DNA of 64,000 nt from Nesterenkonia sp. Act20 (GCF_019173455.1 NZ_JADPQH010000001.1:1518391-1582390), one strand, 5' to 3'; counted from the stretch's first letter, positions 6,970 to 16,294 are shown. Made by a program: numbers and translations. Notes: a model not told the origin generated them from the letters alone.

Positions 6970-9075
6970 TTGACCACCTCGCACTCCCCTGCCCTGACCA
7001 CAGCTGCGCCCTCTGCGGCGGCGCAGCGAGCTGTGGCCCTCGCAGACCCGCAGGCCGCCGATGTCCACAACTGGGCCGATCCGACCGACGAGGACCAGCG
7101 CCTGGCGTTCTGGTCCGAGGCCGCCACTCTGCTCGACTGGGAAAAGGCCTGGGAAAGCACTCACACCTGGACCCCACCGAACCCAGACACAAAGCGCGGC
7201 CCAAAGATCGGCTGGTACGAAGGCGGGACGCTCAATGCGGCCGTGAACTGCGTGGATCGCCACATCGCCGCAGGCCGAGGGGAGAAGATCGCGCTGCACT
7301 TCGAGGGTGAGCCCGGCGACCGTGAGGACGTCAGCTATGCCGAGCTTGGCCGCCGAGTCAACCAGGCGGCCAATGCCCTGACCTCTATGGGCATTGCCCG
7401 CGGGGACCGTGTGGTCATCTACCTTCCGGTCCTGGTGGAGACCATCGTGGTCACGCTGGCCTGCGCCCGGATCGGCGCGGTGCACTCGCTGGTCTTCGGC
7501 GGCTTCTCGGCCGAGGCGCTGAAGTTCCGCGTGGAGGACACCGGGGCGAAGCTGCTGGTCACCACGGATGGTCAGTTCCGCCGCGGCAAGGCAGTCCCGG
7601 TGAAGGCCAATGCTGACGCCGCCGTGGCCGAGGCAAGCGCGGAGCACGGCGGCAACCTCGAGCACGTGCTGGTCATCAACCGCACCGACTCCGTGGTGGA
7701 GTGGACTCACGGGCGTGACCTCTGGTGGCACGAGGTCGTGGAGACCGCCTCCACCGAGCACACACCCGAGTTTTTCGACGCGGAGACCGAGCTGTTCATC
7801 ATGTACACCTCCGGGACCACCGGAAAGCCCAAGGGACTGGTCCACACCACCGGCGGCTACCTCACCGGCGCGCTCTACACCTACCTGAGGCTCTTCGCCC
7901 ACCCCGATCCGGCGCGGCGCACCGAGGATGTTCACTGGTGCACAGCCGACCTCGCCTGGGTCACCGCGCACACCTATGAGATCTACGGACCGCTGGCTGC
8001 CGGGGCCACCCAAGTGATCTTCGAGGGCACCCCGAACACCCCGCATGAGGGCCGCCACTTCGAGATCATCGAACGCCATAAGGTCACCACGTACTACACC
8101 GCCCCGACCTTGGTGCGCTCATTGATGGGCTGGTTCCCCGAGGGCGTCCCGGCCCAGTACGACCTCTCTTCGATCCGGCTCGCCGGTACGGTGGGCGAGG
8201 CCGTCAACCCCGAAGCCTGGCACTGGATCCGCCGCGAGATCGGCCGAGACACCACCGACGACGCCGGCCAGCCCGCCCTTCCCATGGTGGACACGTGGTG
8301 GCAGTCCGAATCCGGGTCCACGGTGCTCTCCCCGCGCCCGGAAGACCGTGACTTCAAGCCCGGCGCGGCCACGCGCGAACTGCCCGGCTGGGGCGCCGCC
8401 GTCGTCGATGATGCGGGCCGGACCGCACCTGCCGGGACGCAGGGAAACATCGTGCTCACCCATACCGGACCCTCCATGGCGCGCACGGTCTGGGGAAATC
8501 CGGAACGATATTTCACCTCCTACTGGGAGAAATACGCTGATCAGGGCTGGTTCCTCGCCGGAGACGGCGCCCGCAAGGATGAGGACGGTGACATCTGGAT
8601 CCTGGGACGGATCGATGACGTCATCAACATCTCCGGGCACCGGCTCTCCACGATCGAGATCGAATCTGCGCTGATCTCCCACCCCGACGTGGTCGAGGCC
8701 GGGGTCTGCCCGGTCTTCGATGAGATGACCGGACACGCCGCCGTCGCCTTCACTGTGCTGACCACCGCCGCCCGCGAGCGCCTGGAAGCCGCGGGCGGGG
8801 CGGGAAGTGAGACTGAACGTGAGCTGCTGAATGCGCTGCGCCATCACGTGGGCGAGGTGATCGGACCGGTGGCGAAACCGCGCAGCGTGATCCCGGTGCC
8901 GGAGGTGCCGAAGACCCGTTCCGGGAAGATCATGCGCCGGCTGCTGACCCAGCTGCATGACGGTGAGACCCTCGGGGACACCACGAGCCTGCAGAATGAA
9001 CCCTGTGTTCCGAAAATTGAAGAGATCTGCCAACGGCGCGGGACCGCGCCGAGAAAAGAAGAGGTAGCTCCATGA
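6970..9075 (+). CDS. acs: Acetate-CoA ligase (acetyl-CoA synthetase, AMP-forming)
   Basis: This enzyme activates acetate to acetyl-CoA through acetyl-AMP. It has the Acs-type segments VFGGFSAEALKFRVEDTGAK, the P-loop-like YTSGTTGKPKG, VDTWWQSESGS (the Trp that shapes the acetate pocket; usual form WWQTE), the hinge GRIDDVINISGHR and the catalytic lysine region TRSGKIMRR. The 701 residues are about 50 longer than usual. The start is TTG at 6970 with GAAGGA upstream. It ends in an ATGA overlap with metY. MetY releases acetate, so within a SAM-riboswitch operon this enzyme may serve to recycle it to acetyl-CoA for homoserine acetylation; that role is inferred. Acyl specificity other than acetate (propionate) cannot be excluded. 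Confidence 0.9.
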   Translation: MTTSHSPALTTAAPSAAAQRAVALADPQAADVHNWADPTDEDQRLAFWSEAATLLDWEKAWESTHTWTPPNPDTKRGPKIGWYEGGTLNAAVNCVDRHIAAGRGEKIALHFEGEPGDREDVSYAELGRRVNQAANALTSMGIARGDRVVIYLPVLVETIVVTLACARIGAVHSLVFGGFSAEALKFRVEDTGAKLLVTTDGQFRRGKAVPVKANADAAVAEASAEHGGNLEHVLVINRTDSVVEWTHGRDLWWHEVVETASTEHTPEFFDAETELFIMYTSGTTGKPKGLVHTTGGYLTGALYTYLRLFAHPDPARRTEDVHWCTADLAWVTAHTYEIYGPLAAGATQVIFEGTPNTPHEGRHFEIIERHKVTTYYTAPTLVRSLMGWFPEGVPAQYDLSSIRLAGTVGEAVNPEAWHWIRREIGRDTTDDAGQPALPMVDTWWQSESGSTVLSPRPEDRDFKPGAATRELPGWGAAVVDDAGRTAPAGTQGNIVLTHTGPSMARTVWGNPERYFTSYWEKYADQGWFLAGDGARKDEDGDIWILGRIDDVINISGHRLSTIEIESALISHPDVVEAGVCPVFDEMTGHAAVAFTVLTTAARERLEAAGGAGSETERELLNALRHHVGEVIGPVAKPRSVIPVPEVPKTRSGKIMRRLLTQLHDGETLGDTTSLQNEPCVPKIEEICQRRGTAPRKEEVAP

Positions 9076-10367
9076 GCGATCGCCAGTTCGGCTTCCGCAC
9101 CCGCGCCCTGCACGCCGGGGCCGTCCCCGATGCCGTCTACGGTTCGCGTGCTGTGCCCATCCACCAGTCCACCTCCTTCGTCTTCAAGGACACCGCAGAC
9201 GCGGCGAACCTGTTTGCGCTGCAGAAGTACGGCAACATCTACTCCCGCATCGGCAACCCCACGGTCTCGGCCCTGGAGGAGCGTATCGCCTCATTGGAAG
9301 GCGGCATCGGCGCGGTGGCCACCGCCTCGGGGATGAGCGCCGAGTTCCTCGTCTTCGCAGCGCTGTGCGGCTCCGGAGACCACATCGTGGCCAGCTCCAA
9401 GCTCTACGGCGGCACCATCACCCAGCTCGACGTCACGCTGCGCCGATTCGGCATCGAGACCACGTTCGTGGACTCGCTGGAGCCTGCCGACTACGAGTCC
9501 GCGATGCAGGAGAACACCAAGGTGGTCTACACCGAGGTGGTCGCAAACCCCAGCTCAGACATCGCGGATCTGCGTGGACTCTCCGAGGTCGCACATGCCC
9601 ACGGCGTGCCCCTGGTGGTGGACTCCACCCTGACCACCCCGTACCTGATCCGCCCCTTCGAACACGGCGCCGACATCGTGATCCACTCGGTCACCAAGTT
9701 CATGGGTGGTCACGGCACCACCTTGGGCGGGGTCATCGTGGAATCCGGCGAGTTCCCGTGGGACAACGGGAACTTCCCGGCGATGACCGAACCGGTGGCC
9801 TCCTACGGAGGACTCTCCTGGTGGGGCAACTTCGGTGAATACGGCTTCCTCACCAAGCTACGCGCGGAGCAGCTGCGTGACATCGGACCCTCGCTGGGCC
9901 CGCAGGCGGCGTTCAACCTGATCCAGGGCATCGAGACCCTGCCGCAGCGCATCGATGAGCACGTGGCCAATGCGCAGAAGGTCGCGGAATGGCTTGAAGC
10001 CGATGAGCGCGTGGACTATGTGAACTATGCGGGACTGCCCTCTCATGCGGACCATGCCCGCGCCAAGGAGATGCTGCCCAAGGGTGTGGGCTCGGTGTTC
10101 AGCTTCGGCATCCGGGGCGGGCGCGAGACCGGGGCGCGCTTCATCGAGTCGCTGCAGCTTGCCAGCCACCTGGCTAATGTGGGTGATGTGCGCACACTGA
10201 TCCTGCACCCGGGATCCACCACCCACCAGCAGCTCTCCCCCGAGCAGATGAGCGCCGCCGGCATTCCGGAGGACCTGATCCGCATCTCAGTGGGCATCGA
10301 GGACGTCGATGACATCATCTGGGACCTGGACCAGGCGCTGAGCACCGCAGTCGAAGGAGACAAGTGA
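9072..10367 (+). CDS. metY: O-acetylhomoserine sulfhydrylase (O-acetylhomoserine aminocarboxypropyltransferase)
   Basis: This PLP enzyme joins sulfide (or methanethiol) to O-acetylhomoserine, giving homocysteine (or methionine) plus acetate. At 431 residues it has the length typical of MetY. Visible are FGFRTRALHAG at the N-terminus, YSRIGNPTVSALEERIASLEGG, PLVVDSTLTTPYLIRPFEHGADIVIHSVTKFMGGHGT (Schiff-base lysine in SVTKF) and the C-terminal LASHLANVGDVRTLILHPGSTTHQQLS. It begins inside the acs stop (ATGA) and is followed immediately by a CoA-binding protein gene. SAM-riboswitch control is expected for the last steps of methionine synthesis. Confidence 0.95.
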   Translation: MSDRQFGFRTRALHAGAVPDAVYGSRAVPIHQSTSFVFKDTADAANLFALQKYGNIYSRIGNPTVSALEERIASLEGGIGAVATASGMSAEFLVFAALCGSGDHIVASSKLYGGTITQLDVTLRRFGIETTFVDSLEPADYESAMQENTKVVYTEVVANPSSDIADLRGLSEVAHAHGVPLVVDSTLTTPYLIRPFEHGADIVIHSVTKFMGGHGTTLGGVIVESGEFPWDNGNFPAMTEPVASYGGLSWWGNFGEYGFLTKLRAEQLRDIGPSLGPQAAFNLIQGIETLPQRIDEHVANAQKVAEWLEADERVDYVNYAGLPSHADHARAKEMLPKGVGSVFSFGIRGGRETGARFIESLQLASHLANVGDVRTLILHPGSTTHQQLSPEQMSAAGIPEDLIRISVGIEDVDDIIWDLDQALSTAVEGDK

Positions 10368-10903
10368 TGAGCGAGCAGACCGTGCCGAACGACGCCGAGA
10401 CCACAGCCGAACATCCCCATGGCCGTTGGGCCGCGCCGTCGCCCTCGCGACGCCTGCAGCTGCTGCGCAGCGCGAAGTCAGTGGCGATCGTGGGCATGTC
10501 GGACAAGCCCGCGCGAGCCAGTTACTTCGTGGCCACCTATCTGATGAGCTCCTCGAGCTACACGGTCTACTTCGTGAACCCGCGACTCAAGGAGGTGCTG
10601 GGCCAACCGGTCTACGCCTCGCTGAAGGATCTTCCCGAGGTGCCGGACATCGTGGACATCTTCCGCCGTGCCGAGGACGTTCCCGCCATCGCGGAAGAGG
10701 CCGCCGAGATCGGCGCGAAGACGATCTGGGCGCAGCTCGGCATCCAGTCTGAGGAGGCCATGCAGCTGGCGCAGGACGCAGGGCTCAACGCGGTCCAGGA
10801 CCGGTGCATCAAGATCGAACACGGCCGCTTCCACGGGAACCTGCACCTCTCCGGCTTCAACACCGGGGTCATCTCGGCGAAGCGGCAGATCCTCGACGGC
10901 TGA
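10367..10903 (+). CDS. CoA-binding domain protein (YccU-like)
   Basis: This 178-residue single Rossmann-like CoA-binding domain has SAKSVAIVGMSDKPARASYFVATYL near residue 30, VYFVNPRLKEVLGQPVYASLKDLPEVPDIVDIFRRAEDVP and AKTIWAQLGIQSEEAMQLAQDAGLNAVQDRCIKIEHGRF, the standard order of the YccU/CoA_binding_2 family. The exact biochemical role of the family is unknown. The start is ATG at 10367 in a TGATG overlap with metY; a GTG three bases earlier is also possible. It closes the sulfur operon, and only 7 bases separate its stop from that of the convergent sortase gene. Confidence 0.88.
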   Translation: MSEQTVPNDAETTAEHPHGRWAAPSPSRRLQLLRSAKSVAIVGMSDKPARASYFVATYLMSSSSYTVYFVNPRLKEVLGQPVYASLKDLPEVPDIVDIFRRAEDVPAIAEEAAEIGAKTIWAQLGIQSEEAMQLAQDAGLNAVQDRCIKIEHGRFHGNLHLSGFNTGVISAKRQILDG

Positions 10904-10910
10904 GGGTCTG

Positions 10911-11846
10911 TTATTCCCGGCGTTGCGCTTGCGTCGGCCGAGCCGCTGACTTCACTCGCCAGATATAGACGAGCTGCAACGCCAGCGCTCCGAACAGGAT
11001 CAGGGCCCACCAGGGGAACGGAAGCACGAAGGGCTCAGTATCGTATGTCTCCTCCTCCTGCGTGGGGGTCGTGGTGCGCTCTGCCGTGACCAGGATCCGA
11101 TGGGTGTTCAACCCCAGCGGAGTGCAGGTCACCAGCGTGACGAGGTCACGCCCTGCCTCGGGGTAGAGCGACTCGGTCTCCTGCGGCTCCACCACCTGGG
11201 TGCGAATGACTTCATAGGTCAGGGTCTCGCCGAAGGTCTCCACAGAGAAGGTGTCCCCCTCCCCCACCTCATCGAGCCGGGTGAACATCTCCGCGCTGGG
11301 AAGTCCGCGGTGCCCGGTCAGCACGGAGTGGGTCCCCTCCCCGCCTACGGGCAGCGCCGTGCCCTCGAGGTGACCGACGCCGCGGGCCAGAATCTCTTCG
11401 CTGGTGCCATGGAAGATCGGCAGGTCCGCGTCGATGCTGGGGATCGTCAGCCGCGCCATCACGTCCCCGGGGGCACCCGAGAGCAGATCCCGGTAGAGCT
11501 CCTCCTGTTCGACGCCGAGGCCCTCCTGCCGAGCTGCCTGAGTGGAGAACGGATCGATGAGTCCTGAACCGGAGGTAAGGCCTTGGTTGTACTGCTGGGC
11601 GCGTTCGACCTCGGCGGCGAGTTCCTCCTCCGGAGCCTCGCGCATCGACTCCGAGTAGTCATCCACCTGCCCCTGCTGCTCCCACGCGGTGAACCACTGC
11701 GCCGCGCTGGGATAGAGCATCAGAGCGACACCCAGAACGAGCATCGTGGAGACCATGAGGGCGCCACGGACGCCGCCCTGCGCCTGACTCGGGGTCGAGT
11801 CAGGCGCAGGGGCAGCATGCCGAGGAGCGGGGGCGAGGACCGACAT
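10911..11846 (-). CDS. srtC: Class C (pilus-polymerising) sortase
   Basis: This 311-residue membrane transpeptidase builds the pilus shaft from the pilin encoded upstream. It has a cytoplasmic N-terminus, a first membrane helix (VSTMLVLGVALMLYPSA), the class C lid motif DPF (in SGLIDPFS), the catalytic His in LTGHRGLP, the catalytic Cys in TLVTCTPLG, the Arg in NTHRILV, and a second C-terminal helix with WWALILFGALALQLVYIW, as is usual for class C. It lies 12 bases after the major pilin gene on the same strand, the order adhesin-shaft-sortase known from Actinomyces fimbrial operons. Confidence 0.94.
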   Translation of the reverse strand: MSVLAPAPRHAAPAPDSTPSQAQGGVRGALMVSTMLVLGVALMLYPSAAQWFTAWEQQGQVDDYSESMREAPEEELAAEVERAQQYNQGLTSGSGLIDPFSTQAARQEGLGVEQEELYRDLLSGAPGDVMARLTIPSIDADLPIFHGTSEEILARGVGHLEGTALPVGGEGTHSVLTGHRGLPSAEMFTRLDEVGEGDTFSVETFGETLTYEVIRTQVVEPQETESLYPEAGRDLVTLVTCTPLGLNTHRILVTAERTTTPTQEEETYDTEPFVLPFPWWALILFGALALQLVYIWRVKSAARPTQAQRRE

Positions 11847-11858
11847 CGGTTGGCTGGA

Positions 11859-13268
11859 TCAGACCGCGCGAGCGAGCCGACGACGGCGGCTGCGGTTGAC
11901 GAGCAGCGCGGTGGCAACGAGCAGCAGGCCAGCGAGCAGGAAGGGCAGCGAGCCGAAGGAACCGGTGATCGGCAGAGCGAAGCCGGAGACCTGCTCGTTG
12001 TTGAAGGTGACCACGTTGGGATGCGTCGAGTCTCCCCCCACGGTGTTCGTGTCTGCGGCGACAACCTCGAAGTTCCTGGCCTGCGCGGGGGTGTAGCCGG
12101 CGGGGGCACCGGTCTGGACGAGGTAGTACCGTTCGCCGACGCGGATGCCGGGGATCATCAGCTCACCGTTGTCCTGTGTGGTGAATGAGGTGCGTCCATC
12201 GACTTCGATCGGGTCGCCATCCTGAGTGCGCCGAAGCTCGAAGGTCGCGCCGCTGAGCGGTGCGTCCTCAGCATCGTTCATGATGACCCGCACCGCACCC
12301 CAATCACTCTCGGCTGCGGCCGGGCGGGTCTCGGCGTCGTTGACCTGGACCGTGGCCTGGGCGCCGACGATCCCCTTCTGGTCCTCGTTCGCAGTCATCT
12401 TCGTCGCGACGGTGAGCTCGACCGGTTGACCCTGGTATGCGTCCAACCCTGTGGCGCCCTCAGGCGGGGCGACTGTGAGCATTCCATTGCTGGCGTTCAC
12501 CGAGTACTGTCCGCGCGGAATCTCCATCCCACCGACACGGAGGGTGACATCGTTCGGAGTCGGGGTTGTCAGGTGGTCAGTGAGATTGAGGGTGATCGAA
12601 TAGGTGTTCAGCGACTGATTGGCGGGCAGGTACGGGATGCTCGTGGTGACCTTCCAGTCGATGGTGCCTGTGCCGTTCATGCCGAACGCCCGGGAGTCGT
12701 CGGCCACCATGTCGAGGCTCACTACTGAGTTCTTGGGGTACGCGTGGACGTCGTAGAGCCAGTCTCCGCTCACCCCTGCCGTGGGGACGCTCACCAAGAA
12801 TGGGGCGGTCGGATGCACGACATCGTTGTCACCGAACCCGGTCTCCTCCACCAGGTACAGCCCCAGGGGCAGGCCGCTCTTTGATCCGATCCCGCTGGCG
12901 TCGGTCTTCACAGTATCGACCACGGTCTTGGCCCGATCGGAATCCACGGTGATCCCCTCCATGGCCGCCCACCCTTCCGCCGTGCGTAGATCGATCCCAT
13001 CGAACCTGCTGATGGTGAACTGCACCCCCTCGAGGGGCGAAAGTCCTGCGGTCATGGAGGGGGCAAGCTCCTGACCCTGGTGCTCGGCGCCATCGGTCTC
13101 GGTTTCAGCGAACTTATGGATGGTGATCGAGCCGGTCCGTGTCTGGTCGATGTTGGCGGGGCCGGGGGCAGCCTGGACCGGGGCCACGCCGCTGAAGAGC
13201 AGGGCGAAGGCTCCGATCAGGGCGGCCACCGAGATGGTGGAGCGCCGGGCGATGTGAGATGGGGACAT
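11859..13268 (-). CDS. LPXTG-anchored major pilin, SpaH/EbpB (FimP) family
   Basis: This is the shaft subunit of a sortase-assembled pilus, 469 residues. It has a signal peptide (cleaved after PVQA), an N-terminal domain GSITIHKFAETETDG, the pilin motif DWLYDVHAYPKN (W-x3-V-x-A-Y-P-K; usual form WxxxVxVYPK, whose Lys is the sortase acceptor), a C-terminal prealbumin-like domain ATFELRRTQDGDPI with GERYYLVQTGAPAGYTP, then the sorting signal LPITG, a hydrophobic helix and RSRRRR. The E-box normally reads YxLxETxAPxGY; here the glutamate that catalyses the isopeptide bond is Gln (VQTGAPAGY), whereas the first domain has a Glu-containing GLYLVEETGFG. It is expected to be polymerised by the adjacent sortase. 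Confidence 0.94.
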   Translation of the reverse strand: MSPSHIARRSTISVAALIGAFALLFSGVAPVQAAPGPANIDQTRTGSITIHKFAETETDGAEHQGQELAPSMTAGLSPLEGVQFTISRFDGIDLRTAEGWAAMEGITVDSDRAKTVVDTVKTDASGIGSKSGLPLGLYLVEETGFGDNDVVHPTAPFLVSVPTAGVSGDWLYDVHAYPKNSVVSLDMVADDSRAFGMNGTGTIDWKVTTSIPYLPANQSLNTYSITLNLTDHLTTPTPNDVTLRVGGMEIPRGQYSVNASNGMLTVAPPEGATGLDAYQGQPVELTVATKMTANEDQKGIVGAQATVQVNDAETRPAAAESDWGAVRVIMNDAEDAPLSGATFELRRTQDGDPIEVDGRTSFTTQDNGELMIPGIRVGERYYLVQTGAPAGYTPAQARNFEVVAADTNTVGGDSTHPNVVTFNNEQVSGFALPITGSFGSLPFLLAGLLLVATALLVNRSRRRRLARAV

Positions 13269-13364
13269 GGCAGGTCCTTTCGGTGCTTTTCCAAGGAGGA
13301 AGCGGTGCGAGCGAGTAATCGTGCGAATGATGTGAGTCGTCGGATAAAGGGGTGAAGAGCTGAT

Positions 13365-16112
13365 TCAGGCTGCTCGCCTCCGTGATGTTCGAGCAGGATG
13401 ACGGAGCTTGAAGGCAGCGAGAGCGGCAAGTGTGATCATGGCGCCGCCTCCGAGCAGGTAGGGCATGGAGCCGAGACCACCGGTCTGTGGCAGCACGGAA
13501 GGAGCGATGTCGTAACTGACCAGACGGTAGATTTCCGCGCCGTCCGCCTCGACGGCAATCTCGCCGTCGGACACCGTCTCCCAGAGCCGGGCGTCCTGGT
13601 GATCGATCGCTTCGTTGGGAACGCCCGTGTAGCGCTGGAGCTCCCCGGTCCGGAAGGCGAGATTTTCGACAAGTGACTCTTCGGAGATGGTGTAGCCCTG
13701 AGCGGGTCGCACGAGCACGGCGGTGCTCTCGCTGGGCGCGCCACTTCCAGGGACGGTTTTGGATGCCAACGCTGACCCGCTGGCGGTTGGGACTGCCTGC
13801 AGCTGGAAATCCTCCGGCGCGATGGTTCCGCCATGCTCATTGACCACGTGCTTGAGCAGAGTCGCCTCTGCCGTGCGGCTGGTGGCCGTGCAGTTCAGGT
13901 CCGCACCCAGCGGAACCTGGACGGTTCCATCCTCACCACCGGCCGGCAGTCCTGCCCCGGGCGCTGAACCTCGGCCATCGGAATGGACGCAGGTCCAGGA
14001 CCCCGTGGCCAGTGGCGCACGCGAGGGGTTCGAGCGCTTGTCATCTTGTACGAAGACCTCGGGCCCCTGTTCGGCGGCAAGCTGAAGGGTCTGACCCGCG
14101 GCGACGGAGTGGCTCTTGACTCCTTGAGAGCCAGAAAACACCGGCTTTCCCTTCCTTGGGTCCTCTGGGGTGGAGTAGGCGGAGAGCTTCCAGCGCGAAG
14201 CATCGGCCCTCTTGTCTTTGGCTTCCATGGTCAGCGTCAGACTCTGCTCGCAGATGACGGTGCTGGTCACCGAGAAGCGAGTGACACCGGCGGAGAGAGC
14301 CTTGGAGAGATAACCGCCTGTCAGGGACGCAGACGTACTGGCGGGTCCGACCGCCGTGACTTCGGACGACTTGAGCTGGCAGCCGGGGCGCGTCTCGCTG
14401 ATGCTCAGCGTCTCCTTGAGCCGGACCTGAGTTCCTGCCATATAACCTTCGCGCTCCTGGCCCCAGGCTGCCTGCCGAGTCTTACCAGAGGAGTCCCCGG
14501 GAGCGGAAAGGAAGAGCTCCGCGTCAATGCCCTCGGGCTGCGTCCCCTGCGCGTATTCGGTGCCGTTGATCACCCAGGTCTTGTCCACGGCGACAGAACT
14601 GGCGCAATTCTGCTTCATCATGTTCGCCAGCTCCTCGGCCGCATCATCGAAGTCGGACTGCTGGATCATTGCGCCGGACCCCGAAATTGCGAGGAGGTTG
14701 CTTCTGGAGACTGCGCCGGCGATCTCTCTGTTCCCTGCTCCAACCGCGATGACGTGTGTCCCCTTGGCCTTCAGCGCGTTCGCGGAGAAGATCGCGTGCT
14801 CCACCTCCGCAAAGCGAGTGTGGGCACCATTGCCCTGAGGATTCCCGTAGTACGTCGGTTCGCCGTGGTACGTCGGGTTTCCGTCAGTGAGCACTACAGC
14901 AGCGTCATAGCTCGAGGGGGCGTCTGCTGGTGCGGAGAGACCGCGGTCCCAGTTCGTCCCCTCGCCGTAGGAAGAGATCACGAATTTCGCCGCGCGCCGC
15001 GAGGACCACCAGTCAGCCCGGGCCGAGTAAAGATCTCGAACCTTGTCGGCCTTCTCTCTCGTGTCGACTGGCTGCGGAGCCGTGTAGTCGGATATTCCCC
15101 AAACCCGGGTTGCGGGACTGTGCGTGCCGAAATTGAACATCGAAACGGTCGAGGGCGTGCCCTGCAACTCATCGACAACCCGGTTCGTAGTCTCGGCCAA
15201 CTCGTCCTCTGAGCCATTCATGGACGTCGAAAGGTCCAGAATGACAGCGACGTCCATCCCACACTGAGAGGGCAACGAAGGATTGTCACGAATAAAGGGA
15301 AAGATTCCGCTGGAGGCGTCGTCTGCGCTCATAAAGTCCGCTCCCTGTCGGCCCGTGGGATAGGAGCGATAGGTCTTTCCGGAGCGAAGTTCCCACGTAC
15401 AGGGGCGATACCAGGAGCAGACCCGCTCGCCCACTCGGAATCCATAGTTGGACCGGGAGATCTGACCATAGTTGTCGGTCACACCCAAATCCCCGACCAC
15501 GCTGTAACCCGCGGGGGCAGTGACCGCTTTCACGAAATACGGAGTGCTTGTGCTCGAACCGTCGATCGGGATCTCGAGAGTGCAGATCCCGGAAGACGAT
15601 CTACACGTCGTGATGGGGCTACTGGCTGTAAGAGACCTGAAGATCCCCAGTTCCGCGCCGTCTAAGGCGTTCCCACCGACGCTGCCTCGGGTCTCGCCGA
15701 CCTTGACTTCCACCGTGGCCGTGTTGGATCCGCCCATGTTCCGCTGCATGCGCTGCTGGGGAGCCGGCTCTTCATCGGTGGCGTCGTCCTCGACCTGAGC
15801 CGCGGAGTCGTCGTCCTCTGGGGTAGCAGAGGAAGACTCTTCCGGCTCGGTGGGCGCGGGAGACTCGGGCGCCTCGCTGGGTGGTTCCTCGAGCTCCACG
15901 GGAGCTTCGGCAGGCACACTTTCGGAAGGCGAGGGCGTGGGGGACTCCTCTGGAGCATCCGTGTTGTCGTCCGGGGCGACCGGCGCCGGTGACTCAGCTT
16001 CTCCCGGAGTCTCCGCGGCACTTGCTGGGCCGGTGATACCTGGACCGAGAGCTAGGACCACGATCAACAGGAGGGTCGACAAGACCGCACTCCAGTTGAT
16101 GTGTCCTGTCAT
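13365..16112 (-). CDS. VWA-domain LPXTG pilus tip protein (FimQ/SpaA-like)
   Basis: This 915-residue wall protein probably caps the pilus and mediates adhesion. It has a signal peptide, a Pro/Glu/Ser-rich spacer (residues about 35-120), an SpaA-like domain (VEVKVGETRGSVGGNALDGAELGIF), a von Willebrand A domain starting near residue 285 with the MIDAS motif DLSTS, and a later TDG motif (VVLTDGNPTY). Prealbumin-like domains follow, then the sorting signal LPQTGG at about residue 874, a membrane helix and RTSRRRAA. It is the first gene of the pilus operon, 96 bases upstream of the shaft pilin. The divergent pattern tip-shaft-SrtC matches FimQ-FimP-SrtC1. The receptor it binds cannot be predicted. 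Confidence 0.92.
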   Translation of the reverse strand: MTGHINWSAVLSTLLLIVVLALGPGITGPASAAETPGEAESPAPVAPDDNTDAPEESPTPSPSESVPAEAPVELEEPPSEAPESPAPTEPEESSSATPEDDDSAAQVEDDATDEEPAPQQRMQRNMGGSNTATVEVKVGETRGSVGGNALDGAELGIFRSLTASSPITTCRSSSGICTLEIPIDGSSTSTPYFVKAVTAPAGYSVVGDLGVTDNYGQISRSNYGFRVGERVCSWYRPCTWELRSGKTYRSYPTGRQGADFMSADDASSGIFPFIRDNPSLPSQCGMDVAVILDLSTSMNGSEDELAETTNRVVDELQGTPSTVSMFNFGTHSPATRVWGISDYTAPQPVDTREKADKVRDLYSARADWWSSRRAAKFVISSYGEGTNWDRGLSAPADAPSSYDAAVVLTDGNPTYHGEPTYYGNPQGNGAHTRFAEVEHAIFSANALKAKGTHVIAVGAGNREIAGAVSRSNLLAISGSGAMIQQSDFDDAAEELANMMKQNCASSVAVDKTWVINGTEYAQGTQPEGIDAELFLSAPGDSSGKTRQAAWGQEREGYMAGTQVRLKETLSISETRPGCQLKSSEVTAVGPASTSASLTGGYLSKALSAGVTRFSVTSTVICEQSLTLTMEAKDKRADASRWKLSAYSTPEDPRKGKPVFSGSQGVKSHSVAAGQTLQLAAEQGPEVFVQDDKRSNPSRAPLATGSWTCVHSDGRGSAPGAGLPAGGEDGTVQVPLGADLNCTATSRTAEATLLKHVVNEHGGTIAPEDFQLQAVPTASGSALASKTVPGSGAPSESTAVLVRPAQGYTISEESLVENLAFRTGELQRYTGVPNEAIDHQDARLWETVSDGEIAVEADGAEIYRLVSYDIAPSVLPQTGGLGSMPYLLGGGAMITLAALAAFKLRHPARTSRRRAA

Positions 16113-16245
16113 GCTCGTCCGCCCGTCACCTAGTGCTCAGGAAACGCACACACGTTTCTATTGCACTCACAGGCTAGAAAGAAGAGAGCCGCGATATAGA
16201 CGAAAGTGGCCAATTTGGTGAAAGTCCGGCAAGAAGTGCCGGGCC

Positions 16246-16276
16246 ACCAGGTCATACCTGGTATAGATCACCAGGT
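16246..16276. promoter_or_regulatory. Lux-box-like inverted repeats upstream of pilus operon
   Basis: Three copies of one 7-mer lie here: ACCAGGT (16246-16252), its reverse complement ACCTGGT (16256-16262) and ACCAGGT (16270-16276). The second and third form ACCTGGT-N7-ACCAGGT, and the first and second form a tighter dyad with a 3-base spacer. The site is about 135 bases before the pilus operon start and 50 bases after the stop of a LuxR-family regulator gene, so it is a candidate operator for pilus control. Confidence 0.5.
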
Positions 16277-16294
16277 GGCTTTCCGCCGGTGACG

